Shown here: positions 6,989 to 15,797 of the stretch, piece by piece
How positions within the stretch are numbered: position 1 is the first letter of the stretch
Layout: each line of letters starts with the position of its first letter
Source: Thiocystis violascens
GTDB lineage: Bacteria > Pseudomonadota > Gammaproteobacteria > Chromatiales > Chromatiaceae
Direction of reading: 5' to 3'
DNA length: 64,000 bases
NCBI GenBank assembly: GCA_020721065.1
Contig: DYNM01000005.1
Coordinates: 1-64,000 of the forward strand
Program-made: the position numbers and the translations under genes
The notes under the pieces: model-generated
The model's database searches: none
What the model saw: the letters and a program-made list of their open reading frames with translations, nothing else
Told to the model about the DNA's origin: nothing

Positions 6989-9754
6989 ATGGCTAATACA
7001 AAACACGTTTTTGCGTTTGAAGATGGCGATGGAAAAAACAAGCACTTGCTCGGCGGCAAGGGCGCAAATCTGTGCGAAATGACGCAGATCGGCTTGAATG
7101 TGCCGCCCGGTTTTGTAATTTCGACGGCAGCCTGTTTGGACTATCTCGCCGCGTCCACGCTGCCAACTGGCTTGATGGACGACGTGCAGGCGCAGATGCG
7201 GGCGCTGGAGCAGAAGACCGGCAAAGGTTTTGGCGATTCCGATAATCCGCTGCTGGTGTCGGTGCGCTCCGGCTCGGCGATGTCGATGCCGGGCATGATG
7301 GACACGATTTTGAATCTCGGCCTCAACGCCGAGACGTTGCAAGGCGTGATCTGCGCGACTGGCGACGCCCGTTTTGGTTACGACGCGTATCGGCGTTTCA
7401 TTCAACTGTTTGGCAAGGTCGCGCTCGGTGTGCCGGATAAAGCGTTTGATAAAGAATTCGACGCGATCAAGGAAGCCGCTCACGCCAAGCAAGACGTTGA
7501 TTTATCAGCCAATGATCTGAAAGAAGTCAGCGAACGCTTCCTCGCCGTCGTGCAAAACGTGACTGGGCATCCGTTCCCGTCCGATCCGTATCAACAGTTG
7601 GAAATTGCGATCAAAGCGGTATTCAACAGTTGGGGCGGCAAACGCGCCGTCGATTATCGCCGCAAGTTCCACATCACCCTAGACATGGCCAACGGTACGG
7701 CAGTCAATGTGGTGACGATGGTGTTTGGCAATCGCGGCGACGATTCCGCGACTGGCGTTGCCTTCACGCGCAATCCGGCGACCGGCGAAAACAAGCTCTA
7801 CGGCGAATATCTGGTCAACGCGCAGGGCGAAGATGTCGTTGCTGGCATTCGCACCCCGAAGCCGCTGGATCGGCTGAAAGTTGAAATGCCGGAAATGGCG
7901 GATCAGCTTGATGCGCTGCGCGACAAGCTCGAAAGCCATTATCACGAAGTGCAGGATTTTGAGTTCACCATCGAACGCGGCCAGCTCTATTGCCTGCAAA
8001 CCCGCAACGGCAAGATGAATACGGTGGCGATGGTGCGCACGTCGGTCGAAATGGAGCGCGAGGGCTTGATCACCAAAGAACAGGCGCTGCTGCGTATCGC
8101 GCCCGATTCGCTGGAGCAGATGCTGTTTCCGCGCCTTGATCCGACGATCAAAGCAGAAGCCGTCGCGCAGGGTTTGCCGGCATCGCCCGGCGCTGCATCC
8201 GGCATCGCCGTGTTTGATGCGGATCGCGCCGAGCAATACGGGCGCGAGCAGGGGCGCAAAGTCATTTTGGTGCGTGAGGAAACCAAGCCCGAAGATATTC
8301 ACGGCTTCTTTGCTTCTGAAGGCATTTTGACCTCACGCGGCGGCAAAACCTCGCACGCCGCAGTCGTCGCTCGTGGCATGGGCAAGCCGTGCGTGGCTGG
8401 CGCAGAAGGCATCAGCGTTGATGTCAATCGGCGCGAGGCGCGAGTGGGGCTGACCAGTTTCAAAGAAGGTGACGTGATTACGCTCGACGGCACTTCCGGC
8501 AAGGTTTATCTCGGCGCAATTCCGACCGTTGAGCCAGATTTCACGCCAGAACTCAACGTGTTGCTGGGCTGGGCGGATGAACGGGCGCGGCTGAAAGTGA
8601 TGGCGAATGCCGACACGCCAGATGATGCCCGTCGCGCTCGCAGCTACGGCGCAGTCGGAATCGGGCTGGCGCGTACCGAGCGGATGTTTAACGACGTGGA
8701 ACGGCTGCCGATTGTGATTGAGATGATCGTGGCCGATACGCCGGAGCAGCGCCAAGCTGCGCTGGATAAATTGCTGCCGCTGCAACGGCGCGATTTCCGC
8801 GAGCTGTTTGAAGTGATGTCGCCCAATCCGGTGACGATTCGCCTGCTTGATCCGCCGATTCACGAGTTCCTGCCGGATGAGCATGTGTTGGAGCGCGAGT
8901 TGTCCGAGCTGCGGGCGCTGGCGCAGAACGCTCGCGGCGTGACCGTGCTGGCTGGCGCGATGGGGCTGCTTCATGCGTCTGAAAGTCTGCGCCATGAGAT
9001 TGATATGGCGCGGCGGATGATTGATCCGGCGGTGGTTGAGGACGCGATTGGCAAGAAAGAGGCGATGCTCAAAAAGGTGCGGGCACTCTATGAAACCAAT
9101 CCGATGCTCGGTCATCGCGGCGTGCGGCTCGGCATCACCTTCCCGGAGATTTACCAGATGCAGGTGCGGGCGATTCTCGAAGCGGCGGCGGAATGCGCCA
9201 AAGCGGGGATTCAGGTCAAGCCGCAAATCAAGGTGCCGCAGGTGTGTACCGCTGAGGAACTGCGCAAGGTCAAGACCTTTGTTGATGACATTCACGCCGA
9301 AGTTGCTGAACGCTACGGCAAGCCGGTGAGCTTCAAATTCGGCACGATGATTGAGGTGGTTCGCGCCTGTATGCGAGCGGAATCGCTGGCGGAAGAAGCG
9401 GAGTTTTTCTCTTTCGGCACCAACGATTTAACGCAGGCGACGTTTTCATTCTCGCGAGAAGATGCGGAGAACAAATTCCTGCCGCTGTATAACCAATCGG
9501 GGATTTTGCAAGATAACCCGTTTGATGTCTTGGATGTGAAAGGCGTCGGTAAATTGATGCAATTGGCGGTTGAATGGGGTCGTTCAGTGAAACCGGATTT
9601 GCACGTCGGTATTTGCGGCGAGCACGGCGGACATCCAGCATCAATTGAGTTCTGTCATAAAGCTGGTTTGGATTATGTCAGTTGCTCCGGGCCGCGTGTG
9701 CCGGTGGCGCGATTGGCTGCGGCTCATGCAGCATTGAAGGCGGGCAATAAATAA
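6989..9754 (+). CDS. ppdK: Pyruvate, phosphate dikinase
   Basis: Interconverts pyruvate + ATP + Pi and phosphoenolpyruvate + AMP + PPi, for gluconeogenesis or PPi-linked glycolysis. The 921-residue enzyme shows the nucleotide-binding N-terminal part (LLGGKGANLCEM, SVRSGSAMSMPGMMDTILN), the central phosphohistidine motif GGKTSHAAVVARGMGKPCV with the His near residue 456, and the C-terminal barrel with GICGEHGGHP, whose catalytic Cys is near residue 876. The start at 6989 (MANTKHVF) follows a purine-rich AGAGAGG. The frame is open upstream to 6920, but that part is not PPDK-like. The codon use is GC-rich, typical of a highly expressed core gene. It stands alone. Confidence 0.97.
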   Translation: MANTKHVFAFEDGDGKNKHLLGGKGANLCEMTQIGLNVPPGFVISTAACLDYLAASTLPTGLMDDVQAQMRALEQKTGKGFGDSDNPLLVSVRSGSAMSMPGMMDTILNLGLNAETLQGVICATGDARFGYDAYRRFIQLFGKVALGVPDKAFDKEFDAIKEAAHAKQDVDLSANDLKEVSERFLAVVQNVTGHPFPSDPYQQLEIAIKAVFNSWGGKRAVDYRRKFHITLDMANGTAVNVVTMVFGNRGDDSATGVAFTRNPATGENKLYGEYLVNAQGEDVVAGIRTPKPLDRLKVEMPEMADQLDALRDKLESHYHEVQDFEFTIERGQLYCLQTRNGKMNTVAMVRTSVEMEREGLITKEQALLRIAPDSLEQMLFPRLDPTIKAEAVAQGLPASPGAASGIAVFDADRAEQYGREQGRKVILVREETKPEDIHGFFASEGILTSRGGKTSHAAVVARGMGKPCVAGAEGISVDVNRREARVGLTSFKEGDVITLDGTSGKVYLGAIPTVEPDFTPELNVLLGWADERARLKVMANADTPDDARRARSYGAVGIGLARTERMFNDVERLPIVIEMIVADTPEQRQAALDKLLPLQRRDFRELFEVMSPNPVTIRLLDPPIHEFLPDEHVLERELSELRALAQNARGVTVLAGAMGLLHASESLRHEIDMARRMIDPAVVEDAIGKKEAMLKKVRALYETNPMLGHRGVRLGITFPEIYQMQVRAILEAAAECAKAGIQVKPQIKVPQVCTAEELRKVKTFVDDIHAEVAERYGKPVSFKFGTMIEVVRACMRAESLAEEAEFFSFGTNDLTQATFSFSREDAENKFLPLYNQSGILQDNPFDVLDVKGVGKLMQLAVEWGRSVKPDLHVGICGEHGGHPASIEFCHKAGLDYVSCSGPRVPVARLAAAHAALKAGNK

Positions 9755-9772
9755 AGTATTGCGGGATTGAAA

Positions 9773-9803
9773 CTGCGGGTTGATGCTTTCAATCAACCCG
9801 CAG
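9773..9803 (+). terminator. Perfect 12-bp hairpin after ppdK
   Basis: CTGCGGGTTGAT (9773-9784) and ATCAACCCGCAG (9792-9803) are exact inverse complements with a 7-nt loop, 18 bp after the ppdK stop. No T-tract follows, so it may be an mRNA-stabilising 3' hairpin or a weak terminator rather than a classical one. Confidence 0.5.
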
Positions 9804-9832
9804 CGCGTTATTCAATTAAAGGATCGCACACG

Positions 9833-10021
9833 ATGAAATTAAAAGTGATTATTCATCCGGCAGAAGAAGGCGGGTTTTGGGCAGAAGTGCCAGTGATTCA
9901 AGGTTGCGCAACGCAAGGCGATAGCATTGAAGAACTGTTAAAAAATGTGCAGGAAGCGATAGAAGGCTGTTTGAAAGCTGGATTGGGTTGTTGCGTTACG
10001 AATCACAAAAACATCAATTAA
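9833..10021 (+). CDS. Solitary HicB-like small protein
   Basis: A 62-residue protein with the HicB N-terminal fold: MKLKVIIHPAEEGGFWAEVP, then GCATQGDSIEELLKNVQEAI. HicB proteins are antitoxins of HicA mRNA interferases, but many short HicB-like proteins stand alone. No HicA-type ORF is next to it and the usual C-terminal DNA-binding domain is missing, so an antitoxin role is not shown. The ATG at 9833 follows AAAGGA at 9818-9823. Confidence 0.75.
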   Translation: MKLKVIIHPAEEGGFWAEVPVIQGCATQGDSIEELLKNVQEAIEGCLKAGLGCCVTNHKNIN

Positions 10022-10074
10022 GATTGCCGCAATCACAACCCAAACTGATGTTTTTATCTATTAGCTGGCGCTAA

Positions 10075-10686
10075 TTAAGCTGCGCGGCGACGTGCGAAAC
10101 CAAGTAAACCGATTGCTAATAAACTGAGCAGGGCTGGTTCTGATACGTTGACGGCAGTCATTTGAATGTTGTCAAGGTAAGAAGACGCATCGGCAGCAGT
10201 ATAGATACCGCGAAATTCAAGCGTGTGACTACCCGCACCAACGATTAAATTATCTATGGTGTAGGTTGCCCAAAATGCAGTAGGGTTAATCGTTGTTTGT
10301 AATATGCTGTCAACCCAAATTTGGATATTCTGGTTTTGTGATAAAACCGGGCGATCTACCAGATCAAACGAAATACTCAGGTTATAGTCACCATCGCTAA
10401 AAAAGGTTTGACTCACCGAAGAAGCTTGTTGCAAAAAAGCGAAATAACTGCCGCTGTTAGTTTCACCAATCCAGTGAGTATTGTCTTTTGAAATACCAGA
10501 AAGACCAGTAAATGACCAAGGTTCTGCATTCACGACACCTGCGTATTGGAACGCACTCATTCCCAACAAACTTGTCACACTACTGACTTCAAAACTGGTG
10601 TTTTCCAAAACAGGGACGGCATACGCCTGAGTGGTCGTCAAGCCAAACAATCCCAGTGACAGTGCGAGTATTTTCTTGTTCATCAT
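10075..10686 (-). CDS. PEP-CTERM sorting-domain protein (variant S-E-P motif)
   Basis: A secreted protein of about 203 residues. It has an N-terminal signal peptide (MNKKILALSLGLFGLTTTQA, then YA/VP) and a C-terminal exosortase-recognition tail: SEPALLSLLAIGLLGF followed by ARRRAA. The usual Pro-Glu-Pro is Ser-Glu-Pro here. The middle (beta-rich, aromatic, with SGSYFAFLQQ and SHTLEFRGIY) resembles carbohydrate-binding or extracellular-matrix domains of PEP-CTERM proteins. It would be cut and anchored by an exosortase, which is not in this window. A second PEP-CTERM gene is at 55551-56420. Confidence 0.85.
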   Translation of the reverse strand: MMNKKILALSLGLFGLTTTQAYAVPVLENTSFEVSSVTSLLGMSAFQYAGVVNAEPWSFTGLSGISKDNTHWIGETNSGSYFAFLQQASSVSQTFFSDGDYNLSISFDLVDRPVLSQNQNIQIWVDSILQTTINPTAFWATYTIDNLIVGAGSHTLEFRGIYTAADASSYLDNIQMTAVNVSEPALLSLLAIGLLGFARRRAA

Positions 10687-10787
10687 TTATATTCCGCTTT
10701 GAATCGTTTGAGGATCAAAATAACAATTATCGATAATTGTAAATCAGGCTTAATTGCGTAACAACACATCTGGTTCACATCGCCAAT

Positions 10788-12662
10788 TTAAGCCGCCACC
10801 TCAATATCACATTCATCATCATGCAAGCGTCCGCGCAGTTCTGGAAAATCTAACCACCGCAGTAACCCGCCGATAAATTCTCGCGCCGCCGGACACACCG
10901 TCCCGCGTGGTGACTGCGGATCGGCAGCCAGCGCCACCGCACCCTGTAAAAACTCCAGCGTTCCCACCGGACGATCCGGCCCTGCTGGCGACCACGTCAC
11001 CGACGGGTCCCGAAAACGCACCGCTTGACCGCGCTCAGGTGGAGTCGGACTTGCTACCCACACCTGCCGCACAATCTGCGCCCCCGATTCAGTGTCCCGA
11101 ATCATCTGATATTTACTCGTGCCTTCCCAATGATGGGTTTCGATCCGCGAGGTGTATTTCGCATCAATCACAATCGCCAATACCAACCGCCCCGCGCCAG
11201 CAGATGTAGGCGCGTCAAAAAATTCCATGATCACGTCCGGCGACCACGGCGCTTCACCCTCGCGTCCTTGAAACAAACTGTCACCGCTGCGCTGCGCCAG
11301 CTCCCGCGACACAATCCAAGGTTCATACCGCAGCAACACCCGCCGACCATCCGCAGCCGTAAATCCCAAGCGCGTATCGCGGCGCAAATCCACCGTAAAT
11401 AATTGCGAACCGAGGCGGCGAAACAGGCTGTCGTGACTGCTCGGACGCAGCCCCGCATCCTCACACGCCGCCGCCACCTGCAAAAACACCCATTGCTCGT
11501 ACATTCGCCACGTCGGTTTACTGCGCTCGTCCAAACTGTGCTCCAGCAGCAGCGTGGAACGTTGCAAATAATCGCGCATCGACTCCCAAAAACGGTGGTA
11601 ATTCAACACATAACGAAAAATTGGCGTCGGTTCTCGCGGCGACACCGCCCGCTGCTGGCGCAGAAATGGCAGCTCCAACATCCCCCGCAGCGCCCGATCA
11701 ATCCGCTGGGCACGCGCTATCGCATCGTTGAGCTTGTCCAATTTCGGCTGATCAAACGCCTCATACAACGACGGATCCGTCCCAAAGCGCCGATTCCGAT
11801 ATGGCTTATCCGCCATGATGCTGGCGCGTTCGGCGCTGGCATGACGCGCACAATCTTTGGTGCGCTCGCGGATCAAATCGAGAAACCAGCGAATCACCCC
11901 ATGCTCAACGCATTGCGTGTGAGCGATGATCCGCAAACGCGGCCCAACCATCCCGCCCTCGGTAGACGGACGTCGCGGATCAATGCCCCGCGCCGCAAAC
12001 CACGCCAACCCATCGTTGGTCAGGCGCTCCGAACCCGTCCACGTCGTCACCCGCCGTTCCGAGCGCAGCGACACCTCCGGCTGCTGCGAAATTTGCAGCA
12101 GGCAAATCCCCAACTCCTGCACCAGCGCCTCAATCACGCCCAATTCCAACTGCGCCGAGCGCGGCGGCAAACGATTGGCAGCGCGACCCTTCGCCTTGGC
12201 GATACCAGCGAACGATTTTGATGCTAAATCAAAGAGTAACCCGCTCGACAACGTCGCCAAATCACCCACCATCGCATCAAACACCGCCTCAGTGATTTTC
12301 GACGCCACCACCGCAATCAGCAGCGTCCCGCGCAGATGCCATGCCGCCTCCGGCGCATGTTCAGGGCGCGAAAACAGCTTGATGTCTACCAACCCGCGTG
12401 CGCTCTCGAAATACAACGCCGCTGGCCATTCCACATGCCGCCGATACGCACTGCCGAGCGCAGTCGCCGGCGTCACATCGCCAATCTGCACCCGATATTC
12501 CAGCTCCGGCTCGCGGGGACTCACCTCAAACGTCACGCGCTGCGTTTCCTGACAAGTTGCCGCCGCCACGCCAGACGCGCTGACGCTGTCCAGCGTCAAC
12601 TCCGCCACGCAGTCATCGTGGTAATACACCGCAAAAGTTGGCAGATCGTCAGTCGCTTTCAT
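10788..12662 (-). CDS. DUF2357 / PD-(D/E)XK nuclease protein (DUF524, COG1700 type), McrC-like partner
   Basis: A 624-residue protein with an N-terminal beta-rich DUF2357-like part (FEVSPREPELEYRVQIGD, YFESARGLVDIKLFSR). A helical middle follows (YRNRRFGTD, LPFLRQQRAVSPREPT, VLNYHRFWESMRDYL), then a C-terminal PD-(D/E)XK-type nuclease core: SPDVIMEF near 472 and LAIVIDAKYTS near 495-503, so the catalytic signature is PD...DAK. COG1700 proteins of this kind are predicted virus-defence components that pair with McrB-like NTPases. The gene starts 17 bp after the stop of such an NTPase (12680-15211). DNA or RNA cleavage directed by the NTPase is inferred. Confidence 0.8.
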   Translation of the reverse strand: MKATDDLPTFAVYYHDDCVAELTLDSVSASGVAAATCQETQRVTFEVSPREPELEYRVQIGDVTPATALGSAYRRHVEWPAALYFESARGLVDIKLFSRPEHAPEAAWHLRGTLLIAVVASKITEAVFDAMVGDLATLSSGLLFDLASKSFAGIAKAKGRAANRLPPRSAQLELGVIEALVQELGICLLQISQQPEVSLRSERRVTTWTGSERLTNDGLAWFAARGIDPRRPSTEGGMVGPRLRIIAHTQCVEHGVIRWFLDLIRERTKDCARHASAERASIMADKPYRNRRFGTDPSLYEAFDQPKLDKLNDAIARAQRIDRALRGMLELPFLRQQRAVSPREPTPIFRYVLNYHRFWESMRDYLQRSTLLLEHSLDERSKPTWRMYEQWVFLQVAAACEDAGLRPSSHDSLFRRLGSQLFTVDLRRDTRLGFTAADGRRVLLRYEPWIVSRELAQRSGDSLFQGREGEAPWSPDVIMEFFDAPTSAGAGRLVLAIVIDAKYTSRIETHHWEGTSKYQMIRDTESGAQIVRQVWVASPTPPERGQAVRFRDPSVTWSPAGPDRPVGTLEFLQGAVALAADPQSPRGTVCPAAREFIGGLLRWLDFPELRGRLHDDECDIEVAA

Positions 12663-12679
12663 GCCTGCACTCCCGCCAC

Positions 12680-15211
12680 TCAGTTTTCAACTTCAAACGC
12701 ATCAAAATCAATCGCTTGCGAACTTTCTACCGCAATGCGATCCAACATCTGCAACGCACCGGTAAACGCCGTGCCGTGACTGTCGAGCGTCACCCGCAGC
12801 TCATCGAGCGCCCGCCGCGCCTCCGCCCGGAAAATCCCCCGCACCTGACTGAGCACCCGCTGCCGCAACTGCATATCAAACGCCTCCTCAGCCGAACACA
12901 ACGTCCCGGCGCTGGCGACAAACCGCGCAATCGCCTGATAACGACGCGGCGTCAACGGACTGCCGAGCACTGCCAACGGCTGCAACAGCGCATCAATCAC
13001 CGACGCCGCCTGCCCGGTCAGCGTCATATCCCGCGTCCACGAATCAAAACTTGCCACCGTCACCGGCGCACCGGTTGGCGGCGTCACCGACGTTGACGCC
13101 GTGCGCTGCAAACTGCCAAACGGCACCGCTTCTAATCGCAATTCATTAGCCCGATCTCGCAACCGTTGACTTAATGGCTTGGTGGTTTCGTCATAATTCA
13201 CCGTGCCAATAAAACGCAAATTGCTATTTAATGGCACTCGCGCCCAATCGCGCCAAGGATCAGCGCGATCCACTGCCGAAGGTGAAAACACACCAATTGA
13301 ACGCTGCTGTCCCGCACGCGGTAAAGCCTGTAAAAAACCACTAAAATAATGCTCAGGCTGCGCCAAATTCATCTCATCAAGACAGACAATCCACAAGCCA
13401 CTATCGCGCCCATTTTTTTCAGTTTCCATTGCCGCCCAAACTAAATGCTCAAATAAGCCCGTTGCTGCCGGTTGGAACTTTTCCTCTAATAAATTGGCGC
13501 GACCTAATAAATCACCCGGTTCTAACCACGACGGACTGACATCAACTGCTAAATAACGCGCCTCATCACCCGCCAAAGCCTGCGCATACAACACCGGCAA
13601 TGAAGATTTACCCGTGCCAGAATAACCGCCGAGAATGGTTAAATCACCGCACTTCACACTGAGATGAAATGCCACTAAATCAAGCGGACGAAACCGAAAC
13701 CCCGCATTCGCAACATGTTCCTTAAAGCGATTAAAAAAGGCTTCTTCATCATCCAAACCACGTCCATGACTGATCGCCTGTAAAAAAGCAGGCGGTTCCA
13801 AAACAGTTGGCGCGGTCGCCGCTGCCGGAAACAGCGGCTTTTCTGCGGCAATGGCTGGACGTTCCGTTGGCGTTGTTAAAGCACCAATTTGAGTTAAAAA
13901 TGGACTCATCGACAAAAAGTTTTTTAACAACTCTTGGCGATTTTCCACAAAGCGCGTCGCAACTTCTTTTAAGCCTTCTTCTAATACTTGACGCTGCTGA
14001 TCAATATCAGCGCGGGCTTGTTCAATCGACGCATGTTCAGTCGCTTGCCATTGTTCAAAGGCTTGACGCTGCTGCTTCAAATCTGCTTCAAGCTGCGCCT
14101 CTTCCTGCCGCCGCTGGCGCTCTAAATCGTTTGCTAAACGCCCAATTTGATGAATAAAATCCTGCTCTTGTTGGCGCAAATCATTGATTTTTTCCTCAAC
14201 TTCAGCAGTCAATTTAGCAGTGTGGATTTCAATATGCGCTTGTGCCCGCGCTGCAATTGCAGTTTCAAGACGTTGTTCTAACACTCCAGAGTCTAAAATG
14301 CTCTGCAATAATTCTTCAATGGCTTCATGTTGTCCCGATAAACGCGAACTCAATACTTTGAAGACATCGACAATTTCATCTGCATTTAATGCCTCTTGTG
14401 CCGTTAAATAAATTTGGCTAAGGTCTTTCCATTCCTGCATGAAATCGCGCAAGCGTTTACGCGGTAAAACCTGTTTGGCAACTTGCCGCACGACTTCTTC
14501 ATCGCTATACAAACGCACATGTTCCAGCGCATCTTCTTGTTGCAAAACTTCAAAGCGTTCCCAAGTTAACAATTGATAGCTGGGAGAAAACGTATCAGAC
14601 GATTTATTTAAGGGTTGATCGCAAGCTGATAATAAAATGCGATGACGCACAATAAAACCGGGGTCTTTTTGCACTCGCGCCGCACTAAAAACAACAGTAT
14701 CAACGCTTGAAATCGGTTTCGAGAGCGTTACAAAATAACGATTGCGATATTCCCATTCTGCTTTGAACGGCCCATAAATCCGATCACCGAGGCGCACTAA
14801 TACAAGCGAAGTAGGCGGATGATCCATTTCAATCGCATTGGGACGATTGATCAGATCGCGGCGCTCTAAATTTTTAGCGCCGTCGAGAATTTCAATGACA
14901 TTGCGCACACCACCGAGCCGCACCGAATCCCATTCAAATTGGTATTTATCTTTATCGCCATCTTTGGGATCAAATTGGGCGGCTTCTTCCACACGCCCCA
15001 CAATTAAACGTCCCGGCGTTAATTCCTGCTGCGGTGAAATCCCACGAATAAGCCACCAACAGAGTTCCCGATTGGGATAATCACCTTCTCTGACGGGACC
15101 TAAGCGATCATTTTCAATCACTGCAATTGGTCTGACGGTCACAAATTGATTGTCATTTAACCAAAACGGCTGTTGGGCGATTGCCGCAACAATTTCTGTA
15201 CCACGCGCCAT
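12680..15211 (-). CDS. McrB-like AAA+ GTPase/ATPase with a long coiled coil
   Basis: An 843-residue protein. Residues 1-300 form an N-terminal region with beta-rich segments of unknown fold. Residues about 305-425 are a strong Glu/Gln/Arg-rich coiled coil (EIHTAKLTAEVEEKIND, LERQRRQEEAQLEADL). The C-terminal half is an AAA+ domain with Walker A GGYSGTGKSS near 527-536, Walker B IVCLDEMNLAQPE near 605, and GTVNYDETTKPLSQRLRDR near 665, which corresponds to the GTxN segment of McrB-family NTPases. A DUF2357/nuclease gene follows at 17 bp, giving an McrBC-like type IV restriction or defence pair. The fused coiled coil recalls the coiled-coil nuclease tandem (CoCoNuT) branch of that superfamily. 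A clear RBS (AAGGAG) precedes the ATG. Confidence 0.82.
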   Translation of the reverse strand: MARGTEIVAAIAQQPFWLNDNQFVTVRPIAVIENDRLGPVREGDYPNRELCWWLIRGISPQQELTPGRLIVGRVEEAAQFDPKDGDKDKYQFEWDSVRLGGVRNVIEILDGAKNLERRDLINRPNAIEMDHPPTSLVLVRLGDRIYGPFKAEWEYRNRYFVTLSKPISSVDTVVFSAARVQKDPGFIVRHRILLSACDQPLNKSSDTFSPSYQLLTWERFEVLQQEDALEHVRLYSDEEVVRQVAKQVLPRKRLRDFMQEWKDLSQIYLTAQEALNADEIVDVFKVLSSRLSGQHEAIEELLQSILDSGVLEQRLETAIAARAQAHIEIHTAKLTAEVEEKINDLRQQEQDFIHQIGRLANDLERQRRQEEAQLEADLKQQRQAFEQWQATEHASIEQARADIDQQRQVLEEGLKEVATRFVENRQELLKNFLSMSPFLTQIGALTTPTERPAIAAEKPLFPAAATAPTVLEPPAFLQAISHGRGLDDEEAFFNRFKEHVANAGFRFRPLDLVAFHLSVKCGDLTILGGYSGTGKSSLPVLYAQALAGDEARYLAVDVSPSWLEPGDLLGRANLLEEKFQPAATGLFEHLVWAAMETEKNGRDSGLWIVCLDEMNLAQPEHYFSGFLQALPRAGQQRSIGVFSPSAVDRADPWRDWARVPLNSNLRFIGTVNYDETTKPLSQRLRDRANELRLEAVPFGSLQRTASTSVTPPTGAPVTVASFDSWTRDMTLTGQAASVIDALLQPLAVLGSPLTPRRYQAIARFVASAGTLCSAEEAFDMQLRQRVLSQVRGIFRAEARRALDELRVTLDSHGTAFTGALQMLDRIAVESSQAIDFDAFEVEN

Positions 15212-15223
15212 GTTATACGCTCC

Positions 15224-15726
15224 TTATTTTGAAATTTGGTCGTTCATTATTCTGTCGTGAGATGCAGCGGGATAATACTCTTCATCTAATAATTGCGTTG
15301 GTGAATAGGGACAAGTTGAGGGAAATATAGTGAGTGCTAAATGCGTTTCTTTACTGGCAAGCTGGGTTGCATCAGCATACGCTTCGGTAAGAATTGCGGC
15401 GAATTGCGCTTTTAAGCCCGGAGATTTTTTAGTCGCTTCTGAATGCGCTCACGTTGCGCAATGATTGTGGCACGCCAACTGTCTCCTTTGAATTCGCGCC
15501 AGCGTTCTGACAGCGTTTGATATTGATATTGCCATTTGAGTAAATGCGCGAGCAAAATAACGAGGCGGTTTTCAAGTTCATCTCGTTCACTCTTGCCCAT
15601 ATCGGTGAGTTCTGCAATCAAGTGTTCAATATCTAGTTCTGCATAACAACCGCTGCGTAATAGTTCTGCGGTGCGTTGCGCCCAAGCAGGGTAATCGGCG
15701 TAATACAGTGTGTTTAATTCAATCAT
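15224..15726 (-). pseudogene. DUF29 gene with a frameshift at an A6 run
   Basis: The first frame from the ATG at 15726 reads MIELNTLYYADYPAWAQRT, LDIEHLIAELTDMGKSE and ILLAHLLKWQYQY, all DUF29 signatures, and stops at 15412. Just before the stop, at a run of six A residues (T-run 15425-15430 on the given strand), the neighbouring frame takes over: SPGLKAQFAAILTEAYADA, FPSTCPYSPTQLLDEEYYP, which is the standard DUF29 C-terminus, and runs to a TAA at 15224-15226. One missing A explains the split. It may be a true frameshift, a slippage site or a base-calling error. The second stop overlaps the RBS of the McrB-like gene, so the two form one transcription unit. Confidence 0.85.
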
Positions 15727-15752
15727 GGCAATGCTCACTGCGGTGCAGAACG

Positions 15753-15792
15753 CATTGGCAGTTAATGCGTTAATTACAATTAACTGCCAATG
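15753..15792 (-). repeat. 13-bp perfect inverted repeat between lpdA and the DUF29 gene
   Basis: CATTGGCAGTTAA (15753-15765) and TTAACTGCCAATG (15780-15792) pair exactly with a 14-nt loop, 6 bp beyond the lpdA stop. No T-tract follows on the lpdA strand, so a terminator role is possible but not typical. Confidence 0.55.
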
Positions 15793-15797
15793 GTGAT

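Noticed and set aside
8333..9295. 320-aa open frame on the minus strand
   Set aside because: It lies entirely inside ppdK, has unusual His/Arg-rich composition and no ribosome site; it is a mirror of the GC-rich coding frame.
9833..10021. HicAB toxin-antitoxin module
   Set aside because: Only a short HicB-like protein is present; no HicA-type ORF was found on either side.
11403..12221. 272-aa open frame on the plus strand
   Set aside because: Antisense to the DUF2357 nuclease gene, Arg/Pro/His-rich and without motifs; a shadow frame.
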